A DNA stretch of 64,000 nucleotides from Leptolyngbya ohadii IS1 (GCF_002215035.1 NZ_NKFP01000006.1:2447080-2511079), one strand, 5' to 3'; counted from the first letter of the stretch, positions 27,525 through 36,924 are shown. The notes: generated by a model not told the origin, from the letters alone. Program-made: numbers and translations.

Positions 27525-28931
27525 ATGAATTACTCTAAAATGACTTTGGCTAAACAAACTCTCATGTCGTGGTCTGATCAAATTAGCCAGTTTTTTCGGT
27601 TTGAGCAGTTGGGCACTAACTACCAAACGGAACTGCTCGCGAGCCTGACTATATTTATGACGACAGCCCCAATTCTGATCATCAATGCCCACATTCTGGG
27701 TAATGCTGTTTTTCTAAACGAGACAGGAGATTTGTTTGGGCAAATTCTAGTAGCACTTGTAGTTTGTTCTGCAACTGCCAGCATTTTAATGGGATTACTG
27801 ACAAACTACCCCTTCGCCTTGGGACCTGGGACTGGAATCGTAGCTTTGTTTACCTTCTCGTGCATCCTGGGAATGGGAATGAATTGGCGTTTAGCCTTCA
27901 CTGCTGTCCTCGTAGAAGGTCTACTTTGTACGGCTTTATCTATTAGCCCGTTTCGCCGTCGATTAAATGATGCCATTCCTAATTCGCTTAAACAATCTAT
28001 GGTCGTTGGATTAGGATTATTTCTGGCGTATATTGCACTATCGGGTAAAGCAGAAGCCCCAAGTTTAGGAACGGGAATTATTGTTGCCAGTCATGCAACC
28101 CCTACAGCGCTAGGCTCCCTGCATCAGCCAGTCACAATGATTGGCATTTTTGGAATTTTGCTCACGGCGATTCTCGCTGCTCAGCGGATTAAAGGAGGGT
28201 TGCTGTTAGGAGTTTTAGGCACTGCTCTGATGGGGTGGCTTTGGGGAGCTGCACCCCTGCCCCAAAGTGTTTTTAGTTTGCCGCAAATCCCCCTGGATCT
28301 GTTTGGGCAGGCACTCTTTGGCATACGGTATCTTACCTGGTCTCAGCTAGGAAATTTTGTGGCTGTCGTCTTTATTCTGCTATTTGTTTCCCTGTCTGAT
28401 ACGGTCAGTTCATTCAATGTTTTGGGGCAGCAGGTAAAACGGGTGAAACCGGATGGAGAGTTATACCGCTCGAAGCAGGCTTTTTTATCTAACACGCTTC
28501 CTACAGTATTAGGGGCATTGGTTGGAGGTGTGCCTGTGATTCCCTATTTAGATTCTGCTGCTGGCGTGTTTGAGGGAGGACGGAGTGGGTTTGTCGCGAT
28601 CGCCGTTGCCATTCTGTCGCTGATGTCGCTCCTGTTTACTCCTTTGTTTGCAGCCATTCCTGCCTTTGCAACTGCGCCAGTGCTGATCATGATTGGAGTG
28701 ATGATGATGAGCTGTGTTCGCTTTATTGATTGGAATGATCTCACGGAAGCCATTCCCGCATTCCTGGTGATTCTGGTGATGCCGCTCACCTTCTCAGTAG
28801 CAGACGGGGTGGCAGTCGGTTTTGTTGCCCATGCCGCTGTCAATATTGGGCAGGGAAATAAACAACGGAAACTGCATTCAAGCTTAGCTTTAGCAGCTAT
28901 TTCTGTCGCTTATTTCCTGCTCGTGAAGTAG
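27525..28931 (+). CDS. NCS2-family permease (AzgA-like, guanine/hypoxanthine type)
   Basis: A 468-residue transporter with about 12-14 hydrophobic segments. Family features include TELLASLTIFMTTAPILIIN near the N-terminus, NYPFALGPGTGIVALF (the PGxGxN-like region of the AzgA group; here GTGIVA), and LSDTVSSFNVLGQQ in the seventh to eighth segments. It probably moves a purine base with protons across the plasma membrane. No purine catabolic gene is next to it, so the substrate remains a family-level guess. The ATG at 27525 has AAGG seven bases upstream. Confidence 0.88.
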   Translation: MNYSKMTLAKQTLMSWSDQISQFFRFEQLGTNYQTELLASLTIFMTTAPILIINAHILGNAVFLNETGDLFGQILVALVVCSATASILMGLLTNYPFALGPGTGIVALFTFSCILGMGMNWRLAFTAVLVEGLLCTALSISPFRRRLNDAIPNSLKQSMVVGLGLFLAYIALSGKAEAPSLGTGIIVASHATPTALGSLHQPVTMIGIFGILLTAILAAQRIKGGLLLGVLGTALMGWLWGAAPLPQSVFSLPQIPLDLFGQALFGIRYLTWSQLGNFVAVVFILLFVSLSDTVSSFNVLGQQVKRVKPDGELYRSKQAFLSNTLPTVLGALVGGVPVIPYLDSAAGVFEGGRSGFVAIAVAILSLMSLLFTPLFAAIPAFATAPVLIMIGVMMMSCVRFIDWNDLTEAIPAFLVILVMPLTFSVADGVAVGFVAHAAVNIGQGNKQRKLHSSLALAAISVAYFLLVK

Positions 28932-29002
28932 AACTACCAATCGGTGGGCAGCTGAAATCCAGGCATGCCAGATCTGCGACCGCCCTCTAAACCGCTTTTC
29001 CC

Positions 29003-30547
29003 CTACTCGATCGCCTTTTGATAAAACGCCTGCATTTCTGCATACCAGGATTTCCGCGAGCGTTCCCAGGTGTAAAACATATGTCCACCTTCATAGTGCT
29101 TCAGCGTCAAATTCGGGCGAACTTCTGGATCGAGCTTCATCAGATCCGCGAGATGGTTGGACGCAAAATAAGGTGTCACCAGATCAAACAGTCCGTGGGT
29201 GACATACACCTGCATATAGGGATTCAGCGTCATTCCGATTCGCAAATCATCGATCGAACCAATAAAGCCCTGCTTTAGCTGTCCATTCATGTCAAACTTC
29301 CAGGCTTTGAAAACTTCATAGCTGAGCAGGTTATAAACTAAATCGGTTTCAACGCCGAGCGTGTCCCGCAAATGGCTGTTAATCGCCCCGGTAAACAATC
29401 GATCGAGTCCATCCAATGTCGGATCAGTGCCCTCAAAATTGGTTCGATCGGGGAAGGGATCGATTGCCACAATCGAGGCATCGTATAAACCAACAATTCG
29501 CTGACGATCGCGCAACAGTTCTCGCGAAAATACTTCGATCCCCAGTCGCCCCGCCTTTTGCGTCACTAAATCCGTCGGTAAGCCAATCAGCTTTGCCATC
29601 TGCTCATAGGCTGCCTGACGTTCCTCTAGAGGCATGGCATCCCCCAGCACCAGCAGCGAAAGATAGGTTCTACGAGCAAACTGCTCCGCCGCAGACAAAT
29701 GCGCCTGCATATCCCCCCGTTGACCCGCCCACTGAGCGCGATCGTGGTGTGCTGCCGATGCCGCATAGGAGGGCAGTAGCGTGATCCAGGAGGTCAGATC
29801 ATAGTCCGTCAGTCCGAGCAGCAGGTTAAATTCGAGAGCCGGAGAGATCAAAATCGCGCCCGATAGCCCCACCCCGAATTCCTGTTGCAGGATGCGAGCC
29901 AGCTTTGCCACACGAAATCCACCGTAGCTTTCTCCCGCAATAAAGACCGGGGAGAGCCAGCGTTTATGCTTTGACAGAAATCGCTGAATAAATTCGCCCA
30001 GCGCCTTCAAATCGCGCTCCACTTCCCAGAACTCGGCTTCCTTCTCCTTCGAGGCTTCGCTGTCCTTAGCTGCCCCCTTGTCATCTGACTTTGACTCCGC
30101 ATCCGAAGAACTTGCTTTATCCGCAGCCCCATTTCCCTGAGAAGCACGGCTGAACCCGGTACCAACCGGATCGATAAACACCAGATCCGTAAACGGTAGC
30201 CAGCTTTCCAGATTATCCCCAAGGCGAACCGGCGGTTTCGGTAACGTTCCATTTTCGCCAAACAGAATTCGCTTCGGTCCCAATGCCCCCATGTGCAGGT
30301 AAGCAGATGCAGCTCCCGGTCCTCCATTAAACACAAAGGTCAGGGGTCGGTTAGCCGGGTCTTCTGCCCCTTCTTTGACCAAGTACGCCACATGAAATAG
30401 ATCGGCGATCGGCTTATCCTTGTCAAACAGCGTCAGCCAGCCAGCCGAAGCAGTGTAGGGAATCTGGCGATCCGGCAAGGACAGCGTATGCTCGGTCACA
30501 CTGGTTTTACGGGTGGAATTCGCCGTGGAGTTTGACGGTTCAGACAT
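29003..30547 (-). CDS. S10-family serine carboxypeptidase-like protein
   Basis: The nucleophile is Ser207 in VFIAGESYGG. The catalytic Asp is in HGLFDLVTPY and the His in YEGGHMFYTW near the C-terminus, all in the right order. FVFNGGPGAASAYLHMGALGP provides the oxyanion region. Residues 137-170 form a charged, low-complexity insert (KASSSDAESKSDDKGAAKDS) next to the GTGFSRA block that the family normally has uninterrupted. No signal peptide is visible, although many S10 enzymes are exported. It is convergent with the permease and divergent from the small protein at 30755. Confidence 0.93.
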   Translation of the reverse strand: MSEPSNSTANSTRKTSVTEHTLSLPDRQIPYTASAGWLTLFDKDKPIADLFHVAYLVKEGAEDPANRPLTFVFNGGPGAASAYLHMGALGPKRILFGENGTLPKPPVRLGDNLESWLPFTDLVFIDPVGTGFSRASQGNGAADKASSSDAESKSDDKGAAKDSEASKEKEAEFWEVERDLKALGEFIQRFLSKHKRWLSPVFIAGESYGGFRVAKLARILQQEFGVGLSGAILISPALEFNLLLGLTDYDLTSWITLLPSYAASAAHHDRAQWAGQRGDMQAHLSAAEQFARRTYLSLLVLGDAMPLEERQAAYEQMAKLIGLPTDLVTQKAGRLGIEVFSRELLRDRQRIVGLYDASIVAIDPFPDRTNFEGTDPTLDGLDRLFTGAINSHLRDTLGVETDLVYNLLSYEVFKAWKFDMNGQLKQGFIGSIDDLRIGMTLNPYMQVYVTHGLFDLVTPYFASNHLADLMKLDPEVRPNLTLKHYEGGHMFYTWERSRKSWYAEMQAFYQKAIE

Positions 30548-30754
30548 ACAACAATTCGTAGCTCACACAATTGGACAGGTTACTTTCAAAGGATAACCCC
30601 ATCTATCGATCGGGCGACATCAAACCCGCGCAGTAACAATCAGTTCTAACCATTGACAGCAATCTGTTCTAACTCTGTACAGACTAATTTCCCTAATCCA
30701 GCACGTTAACTTTTAGGCACAGTTAATTTTCAAGCAATCGCTGGGTTGTGAGGT

Positions 30755-31018
30755 ATGGTTCCTAATCTTTTAGAGTCCACCAAAGAGTATTGGAAAAAAT
30801 TAGATGCCCTGGAAGCGGCATATAAGCGGGGCGATGTTTCGATCGAAGAAGTTGATGTTAAAGTCGCCGAATACATGGCAGAACTGGGACAGGAACGGCG
30901 CTTTTTCTTCCGGTTCGTCCGCGATCGGCTTCAGTTTATCTGGCAGGAACAGCCTGAGCTTCTGGTCAGCGTTGGCTTAATATTTACCCTGACCTGGATG
31001 TGGACTGTGGTCAACTAA
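30755..31018 (+). CDS. Small cyanobacterial membrane protein
   Basis: This 87-residue protein has a charged helical N-terminus (TKEYWKKLDALEAAYKRGDVSIEEVDVKVAEYMAELG pattern) and one C-terminal membrane segment (LLVSVGLIFTLTWMWTVV). I recognise no characterised family, but the pattern is typical of conserved small cyanobacterial proteins. It stands alone, divergent from the S10 peptidase with a 207-base spacer that should hold both promoters. Confidence 0.75.
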   Translation: MVPNLLESTKEYWKKLDALEAAYKRGDVSIEEVDVKVAEYMAELGQERRFFFRFVRDRLQFIWQEQPELLVSVGLIFTLTWMWTVVN

Positions 31019-31039
31019 TCTCCAGCCCGAACGGTCATT

Positions 31040-31062
31040 AAAAAACCAGCTCTAAGGCTGGC
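31040..31062 (-). terminator. Rho-independent terminator for the DUF4278 gene
   Basis: On the minus strand a CCAGC stem (loop CTTAGA) and GCTGG arm are followed by six T. It lies about 160 bases beyond the stop of the DUF4278 gene and fits that direction only. Confidence 0.7.
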
Positions 31063-31223
31063 ATATGCAGTGATTCAGTGGAGTGATTAATTGGTTCACG
31101 AGTAGCTTTGCTAAGGGATTCGCAAGCAGTTCACTCGATGATTCACTCAGCGATACGAAGCGCTATCCAGGCGAACAGATTATCCTCATAGTTCGCAAGT
31201 TTAGTTTCTTCGTTTACGCTGAT

Positions 31224-31424
31224 TTACACGATCGGTGTCCCGATTTCTTCATCAAAGCGAATCCCGCGATACATCAGATGAAGCACTTCTCTAATGTCAA
31301 ATTTCGTCACGGGCTGCTGAAATCTAATCCTCGCACCTCGATATTGTCCTGTTGCAGGCGCATCTTCAACACACATTTCACTCGAATTGAGACTGTAGGG
31401 AACGCCTCGATATTGCAGTTGCAT
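31224..31424 (-). CDS. DUF4278-domain small protein
   Basis: A 66-residue protein starting MQLQYRGVPYSLNSSEMCVE, with a second YRGARIRFQQ and a third YRGIRFDEE unit. This triple YRG pattern is that of DUF4278, a cyanobacterial family of unknown function. The overlapping plus-strand frame at 31083-31442 has no such features and is its shadow. A downstream minus-strand terminator supports transcription in this direction. Confidence 0.8.
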   Translation of the reverse strand: MQLQYRGVPYSLNSSEMCVEDAPATGQYRGARIRFQQPVTKFDIREVLHLMYRGIRFDEEIGTPIV

Positions 31425-32290
31425 TACTTTTACCTTAACTGACTTTTACCTTAACTGATAAGTGAAGAGAAGAGATTACTCGGAGCGGCGGTGCAGACTC
31501 AGTGTAAACTTGCCCGATCTTGAAATACCAGGCGATCGAAACTTTAAGCGATGAGGAGGGCTTGAAGTCGAATGCTGCTAATTGCTTTCGATAGATTTAA
31601 TATATCCTGAATTCCCCAAAGGGCAATCACCCGATCGGTTCCTCTTGACGAAGGATAACATTAGGCATTCTGCATGACCCTGTCCTCCTAACAATACATT
31701 TGTCCAGTAAGACAAGCGATCGATCTCCTGCAAGGAAAATTCCCCTCTGAACCTGTGAATCGATCGTCCTGTTTGCCGCGAAAGCCCCATATACAAAAGC
31801 TTTGAGACTGCTACTCTGGGTTGGCTGCTCCCTTGAAAAATCAGCTCAGAATTTGAGACAAGGCTCTCCGAATCACATCACTTGAGGCTCTCCTCTCGCT
31901 GCTTTTCAGGGAAAGCACTAAAAATTAGACCTCCACATATAGCGTGTTCTTTCCCTCATACTCTAGCAGCCACTCAATTTGTAGCAGGATTTTTCCCACC
32001 TGAAAACTTTTGCTTGTCTCAGATCAACTTCTGCCTAAAAAAGACAGCGATGCCTTGGCAGGTCTTCCTTTGAGCGTGAGACAAACTCCTCTGGATCTCA
32101 GCACGATCGTCTCTGGATCAAGTCACTTTTCCTCCAGATCCCCTCACCTTTGCTTTTTAAAGCCCTGATTTTATAAGGCTTTCAGCTACCTGAGACAAGC
32201 TTTAAACAGATCGATCAGATCGATCCTGAGACAAGCAAGACTGAGACAACCCTGGCAAAATGATCGCGATCGTTTTAGCCGAGGTCCAGT
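31425..32290. other. Intergenic region upstream of the primase-like gene
   Basis: No certain gene in these 866 bases. A 72-codon minus-strand frame (31578-31796) is not supported by motifs. The right half carries the TGAGACAA repeats listed separately. Confidence 0.5.
31854..32251 (+). repeat. Iteron-like TGAGACAA motifs, six copies
   Basis: TGAGACAA plus two bases occurs at 31854, 32077, 32191, 32227 and 32242 on the plus strand, and inverted at 32012-32021 (GCTTGTCTCA). Three of these share the ten-base form TGAGACAAGC. The last three copies crowd within 60 bases, just before the predicted start of the primase-like gene. Confidence 0.65.
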
Positions 32291-34309
32291 ATTACCGCAT
32301 TCGCTGCCACAGAAGCGTTTCGCTATATTGCCGAGCAGGAGGACGAATTTCTCGCCCTGTTCCCCCATCGGTTTGACTTTATTTATGCCGACCACCCTGA
32401 CCCTTCCCAATCCCCTCACTGGCGCACTGAGAGCCGCTATCCCCTTTCCGATCGTTTGATTCTTGAAGGCTCATCTCTCTATGGGGTGCGGTTTACCTCC
32501 CAAACTCGCTACTGTCTCCTGGACGTTGATGCAGGGAGTGCCTATCACCCCCAGAAAGATCCTTTCGCGATCGGGCGGATTATGGCAGCTCTGGAGCCTT
32601 TAGGCTTTACGGTTGGAATTGCGGGTCAGTCGAGCTATCGGGGCGGGATTCATCTTTATTTGCCGTTTGAGAAAGCTCAGAACTCTTGGGAACTTGCCGC
32701 CTGTCTGTCTACTCTGCTGGAGAATGCAGGGTTTAAGCTCAAACCAGGACAGCTCGAAGTTTTTCCCAATCCCAGACCCTTTAGCAGTAACGGTAAGCCT
32801 GCGTTATTTAATGCCCACCGTCTCCCGATGCAGGCAGGTTTTTATCTACTCAATGAAGATTTTCAGCCGATTTGGAGCGATCGATCGACCTTTGTCAAAC
32901 GATGGCATTTTGCCGCATCCCGCAACACAGTCACCACAAAACTGCTGCGTCAGCTCCTTAAACAGCACAAACGTAGACACTATCGAATTTCTGGCAAAGC
33001 GGATAAATTTTTGAACGATCTGGATACTGAGATCGAACAGGGTTGGACAGCCTACGGACAAACCAATCGCCTCCTGGGACGAATTGCCCTGCGAACCTAT
33101 ATTTTTCATCATGTCATTCAGGGTGGAGACCCCTTAACCGGACAGGCATTAGTAGATCAGGTAGTTGCCGTTGCCCGATCGCTTCCTGGATATCAGGACT
33201 GGTGCAGACATCAGCATGAGATTGAAGACCGTGCCGTAGAGTGGGCAAGATGCGCTGAGGCAAGCCGCTACTTTCACTACACCCATCGCAGTGCGGTTCA
33301 AACAACCTGTTCTAACAGCAGATCTGAGAATCCTTCGATCGATCGTCTGACTGCCTGGAATCAGCAACAGTCTCAGACAACGCGAGAAAAGATTTGTAGT
33401 GCGATCGCAGATCTGCTCGAAAGCAACCGCTTGCCTGCAAAACCTACGGCTCGGTTTCAGGCACTGTTGCGCTATGGCATTGGTGGAGCTTCTCTCTACC
33501 GTCATCGTGATCTCTGGCATCCCAGCGAATCAGGTAAAGAGTCAGGTGAATCGAATGAATTTATTGAATCTAATACTAAATTCAATGAATCTGTGGAAAA
33601 CTTGCCTTCTGTGGAAAACCCCCCGCACCCCCCAACTTCATCTTCAGCTAGACCGTCCGATCAACTGGATGCAGGATCGGACGGTCTTAGCTGTACAAGC
33701 TTATTCCCCGGTAATGGCAGTAATATTAATCAGAGTCAGGCTTCTAGCGACCGGACACCTTCTCAGACCACCAATCAAATTCAGCAAGTCGAACATTCGT
33801 ATCAGTCACGTCTACATCATTACCTCAGCTCAGGCGATCCGATTTTGGTTGCAGAGGCAAAACTCTGGCAGCGTTCCGATCGAACGAGTCAATCCCGCAA
33901 TCAATTGCATAACTCATTTCGTAACCAATCTGCCGTTCCGACTGCTGTTCCGACTGCTGTTCCTTCTGTTGATCCTTTTGATGATCCGTCCGCTGCACAG
34001 GAATTCTCTCCGTCTGTAACCTCCTCTACTTTGGTTTCCACGTCTGTTCAACTTGAGGCTTCGACTTCTAGTCCGCTCCCAACCCATTCTCCCCCACGTT
34101 TCTTTTCCTGTTCGCAGGATGTATTGCGGGATATCCCCCAGGATCTCTCCGATTTGCTGGCAGCGATCTCTGTTCAGCTTCGACGACTCCACTGGACCCA
34201 CAGTGAAATCCGCGATCGCCTTATGCAGCGATACCGTAAGTTAAGCCGTGCAATGCTGACCCAGGATGAATTGCTCGACTGGCTAAACTGGCTGAAATCC
34301 CAGAAATAG
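32291..34309 (+). CDS. Archaeo-eukaryotic primase-like protein, probable ATT start
   Basis: The frame is clearly coding upstream of the first ATG/GTG/TTG at 32456: residues RYIAEQEDEFLALFPHRF and SESRYPLSDR-like segments lie between 32321 and 32455. An in-frame TAG stands at 32276. The only start with a ribosome-binding site is ATT at 32291 (GAGGT five bases upstream), giving 672 residues. Primase-type motifs are a DxD pair (Asp78/Asp80, LLDVDAGSAYHP), a small-residue/His motif (His121, SSYRGGIHLYLPF) and Glu156 in QLEVFPNPRPF. A helical region with ALLRYGIGGASLYRHRDLWHP follows, then a Ser/Thr/Gln-rich low-complexity stretch (about 410-600) and a C-terminal HTH-like helix set. Its role in replication, repair or a mobile element is unknown. 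Confidence 0.75.
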   Translation: MTAFAATEAFRYIAEQEDEFLALFPHRFDFIYADHPDPSQSPHWRTESRYPLSDRLILEGSSLYGVRFTSQTRYCLLDVDAGSAYHPQKDPFAIGRIMAALEPLGFTVGIAGQSSYRGGIHLYLPFEKAQNSWELAACLSTLLENAGFKLKPGQLEVFPNPRPFSSNGKPALFNAHRLPMQAGFYLLNEDFQPIWSDRSTFVKRWHFAASRNTVTTKLLRQLLKQHKRRHYRISGKADKFLNDLDTEIEQGWTAYGQTNRLLGRIALRTYIFHHVIQGGDPLTGQALVDQVVAVARSLPGYQDWCRHQHEIEDRAVEWARCAEASRYFHYTHRSAVQTTCSNSRSENPSIDRLTAWNQQQSQTTREKICSAIADLLESNRLPAKPTARFQALLRYGIGGASLYRHRDLWHPSESGKESGESNEFIESNTKFNESVENLPSVENPPHPPTSSSARPSDQLDAGSDGLSCTSLFPGNGSNINQSQASSDRTPSQTTNQIQQVEHSYQSRLHHYLSSGDPILVAEAKLWQRSDRTSQSRNQLHNSFRNQSAVPTAVPTAVPSVDPFDDPSAAQEFSPSVTSSTLVSTSVQLEASTSSPLPTHSPPRFFSCSQDVLRDIPQDLSDLLAAISVQLRRLHWTHSEIRDRLMQRYRKLSRAMLTQDELLDWLNWLKSQK

Positions 34310-34467
34310 ATGTATCCTGTGGGGCAGGACATTGGAACTGCCGTTCATTAAACTGTTTCAAATAAAGTCGGTGTTAGAGTCTTGCTGAACATTTAGCTGT
34401 GCCTCTCTCCTTTTGAAGTGCTTTGAGAGAGGAAATCTAATACTGATAGACAGGAGTAGAGCCTCCC

Positions 34468-35118
34468 ATGATGAACTGGGAAACGATCGTCGATTTGCTG
34501 CTGGGGATTGGTCTCAGTGCAGCAGCCGGATTTCGTGTTTTTGTACCTTTTTTAGTTCTCAGCATCGCAGCGGTAATTGGACATATCGACTTGCCTACCC
34601 AGTTTGACTGGATCGAAACCAACCAGGCATTGATTGTTCTTGCTGCGGCTAGCCTTCTCGAAGTAGTGGGCTACTATATTCCCTGGTTCGACCATTTGCT
34701 GGATGTGATTGCTACTCCATCGGCAGTGGTTGCGGGAACGCTCGTTACGGCTCTGGCAACCTCTGGTATGAATCCGTTGCTTCAATGGACGCTTGCTATT
34801 ATTGCGGGTGGCGGTACGGCAGGCTTAACCAGAGGCATGAATAATTTCCTGCGCTTCCTGTCTACCTCCATTTCCCTGGGGCTGACTAATCCCGTCTTTG
34901 CCACGATCGAACTAGTGCTGGCGATCGGGCTGGCAATTCTGGCAATTACGCTGCCTGTCGCGACGGGAGTGCTGGTCATTGTGCTGCTGTTCACCCTGCT
35001 TCGCAAAGGACGGCAGTTTATTGCTGCGGCGCAAACGGCTCCTAATTCATCCACTACAGAAGCGTCTACTCCTACCCCACCCCCGTCCCCCGACTCTGCC
35101 CCATCTCCGCTGCCCTGA
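34468..35118 (+). CDS. DUF4126 membrane protein
   Basis: Hydrophobic segments with the opening LLLGIGLSAAAGFRVFVPFLVLSI and a later GGGTAGLTRGMNNFLR block mark this 216-residue protein as DUF4126, a family of unknown function in many bacteria. About five membrane segments are seen, with a Ser/Thr/Pro-rich tail of 30 residues (TPTPPPSPDSAPSP). Two adjacent ATG codons (34468 and 34471) could start it. It precedes the AI-2E-type transporter on the same strand by about 105 bases, but no functional link is known. Confidence 0.85.
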   Translation: MMNWETIVDLLLGIGLSAAAGFRVFVPFLVLSIAAVIGHIDLPTQFDWIETNQALIVLAAASLLEVVGYYIPWFDHLLDVIATPSAVVAGTLVTALATSGMNPLLQWTLAIIAGGGTAGLTRGMNNFLRFLSTSISLGLTNPVFATIELVLAIGLAILAITLPVATGVLVIVLLFTLLRKGRQFIAAAQTAPNSSTTEASTPTPPPSPDSAPSPLP

Positions 35119-35223
35119 TCGCGATCTGCCGATCGGATGAACCCCTGAACTCCCCTCCAGAGCGATACCTTGCCTCCTGCTTGGTGAAAGAATCATAGCT
35201 AGTAAACAGGCGGGACTGCGCGG

Positions 35224-36348
35224 ATGAACAAGTCGCGGGTGGATGAGTCGCGAGCCAATGAATCGCGGATAAACGAGTTGCGGGGGAACGAGGCGCAGGT
35301 CAATGAATTAAAAAATAAGCGTACGGAAGCTCCTCTCTGGGAACGGTTGAGTACCAGCTCCCTTGTCCGCTTTCTGCTGCTGTTTGCGTCAGGCTGGGCA
35401 TTAGTACAGCTGCTCCATTTCTTTGAATACGTTATTTTTACCTTTACCTTTGCGGCAATCCTGGCACTGCTGCTCAACTATCCGGTGCGCTACCTGGAAC
35501 GTTTCCTCGGACGGAGTGCTGCCCTGGGCGTGGTCATTGTCCTTAGCCTGCTGTCGATCGTCGTCATAGTTGTCAGCGCCGGACTTGCCCTTGCTAGTCA
35601 GCTTCAGCAGCTGATTACCACCATCATTACTGCCCTGGGATCGTCCCAAAATCCCCTCTCCCGCCTGGAAAATCTCCTGCTTGCCCGTGATATTCCCCTT
35701 GACCTGCAACCCCTGGAGCAGCAGATCCAAAACCTGCTTGCCTCTGCCCTCAGCTTTGCGGTGAACTCAATTCCTTCGCTGCTCAGCAACTATGTCACCT
35801 TTATCATCATCCTGGTCGTTGCCTTCTTCATGCTGATCGATGGCGCAAGGCTCTGGCGATGGTTGCTCAAGAGGATTCCCCACGCGCACCGCAGACGAGT
35901 TGCCCAGTCTGTTCAAACTAATTTTCTGGGATTTATTCGGGGACAAATTATCATCTCGTTTCTGCTGACCTGTGCCAGCTTCCTCGTCTTTGCGGTCTTC
36001 CAAATTCCCTTTGCCCTGGTGCTGGCTGTCATCGTGGGTCTGTTCGATCTGATCCCCGGCATCGGCGCAACGCTGGGTGTGAGTATCGCCTGCCTGATTA
36101 TCCTGGTTCAGAGCGGCTGGCTGGCTGCCCTTAAAGTGCTAATGGTGTCGATCGTCCTTCAGCAGATCCAGGACAACCTGATTTCACCCCGCGTCATGCA
36201 AAGCACCGTTCATCTCCATCCAGTCGTGGTCTTCTTTGCGTTGCTGGTGGGTACGCAGATTGCAGGGTTGCTCGGCGTCCTGTTAGCGGTTCCGGCGGCA
36301 GGCGTGATCGTCAGTTTGTTGGGAATTGAGGAAATGCAGGCGAAGTAG
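35224..36348 (+). CDS. AI-2E-family transporter with a repeat-derived N-terminus
   Basis: Residues 40-374 match the AI-2E/PerM permease family: paired membrane segments, the region NYVTFIIILVVAFFMLIDG, and the family motif IQDNLISPRVMQSTVHLHPVVVFFALLVG. Members export or import small solutes; few have known substrates. The first 32 residues are five imperfect pentapeptides (NKSRV, DESRA, NESRI, NELRG, NEAQV) encoded by a 15-base tandem repeat of the kind seen in nearby spacers. The true start could be later. The stop lies one base from the stop of the convergent gene. Confidence 0.88.
   Translation: MNKSRVDESRANESRINELRGNEAQVNELKNKRTEAPLWERLSTSSLVRFLLLFASGWALVQLLHFFEYVIFTFTFAAILALLLNYPVRYLERFLGRSAALGVVIVLSLLSIVVIVVSAGLALASQLQQLITTIITALGSSQNPLSRLENLLLARDIPLDLQPLEQQIQNLLASALSFAVNSIPSLLSNYVTFIIILVVAFFMLIDGARLWRWLLKRIPHAHRRRVAQSVQTNFLGFIRGQIIISFLLTCASFLVFAVFQIPFALVLAVIVGLFDLIPGIGATLGVSIACLIILVQSGWLAALKVLMVSIVLQQIQDNLISPRVMQSTVHLHPVVVFFALLVGTQIAGLLGVLLAVPAAGVIVSLLGIEEMQAK
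35227..35304 (+). repeat. 15-bp tandem repeat within a coding N-terminus
   Basis: Five imperfect 15-base units of the form AACGAGTCGCGGxxx begin just after the ATG of the transporter gene and keep its frame. Confidence 0.85.
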
Positions 36349-36349
36349 G

Positions 36350-36841
36350 CTATTCCGGCGAGTGCCCATTGGTATCCCCGCTGCTCGATCGCTTTGACCC
36401 GCGCAATTCCTGACACTTTTTCTCCGCCAACTCAAAGGCTGCCTGGTATTCCTCGCCGCCCAGCATCACATCTCCGTAATACTCGTAGGGCATGTCGCCA
36501 TAGATCGGCAGGGGATCATCTTCTGGATAGTCCTCTTTGGCTTCCTCGACTGCCGCCTTCAGGTCTTCTACGGACAAGTGCTGGGCAGGGAAATAAAATA
36601 GGCTGCCCGCGTTTCCAGATAGGTGAGGCAGGTTGGGATCAATCAGCCGATCGTCCAGTTCCAGCCAGCCATGCTCGATTGGTTTGTTGGGCTTTCCTTT
36701 GTTCACCAGGAATCCCTGCACGTACAGCGCCTCCGTCAGGGCAAGGGCAGCTTTATAGGCATTTTCAAACGGCTGTTTTGCCTTGCTGCGAATTTGCTGA
36801 GCAATCTCCTGCGATCGCTCCTCGTCTAACGGTTTATCCAT
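36350..36841 (-). CDS. Conserved-type protein of unknown function
   Basis: A 163-residue soluble, acidic protein with no membrane segment. Visible elements are a helical start (RSQEIAQQIRSKAKQPFENAYKAAL), then NKPIEHGWLELDDRLIDPNLPHLSG, which resembles substrate-binding sheets seen in hypothetical proteins that match transglutaminase-like or phage proteins (weak). The C-terminus is low complexity. It is convergent with the AI-2E-type transporter, stop to stop. I do not assign a function. Confidence 0.7.
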   Translation of the reverse strand: MDKPLDEERSQEIAQQIRSKAKQPFENAYKAALALTEALYVQGFLVNKGKPNKPIEHGWLELDDRLIDPNLPHLSGNAGSLFYFPAQHLSVEDLKAAVEEAKEDYPEDDPLPIYGDMPYEYYGDVMLGGEEYQAAFELAEKKCQELRGSKRSSSGDTNGHSPE

Positions 36842-36924
36842 CGTCTCAGTCTCCCGTCTCCTTTTCCCATCTCACTCTCTAACTGGTACGCCGATAGGCT
36901 CTACCACTGGCAAGTATAGCGACT

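Noticed and set aside
31083-31442. 119-codon plus-strand frame
   Set aside because: Covers the DUF4278 gene on the opposite strand; it has no family features and the terminator supports the minus strand.
31578-31796. 72-codon minus-strand frame
   Set aside because: No recognisable domain and no supporting neighbour; left as spacer.
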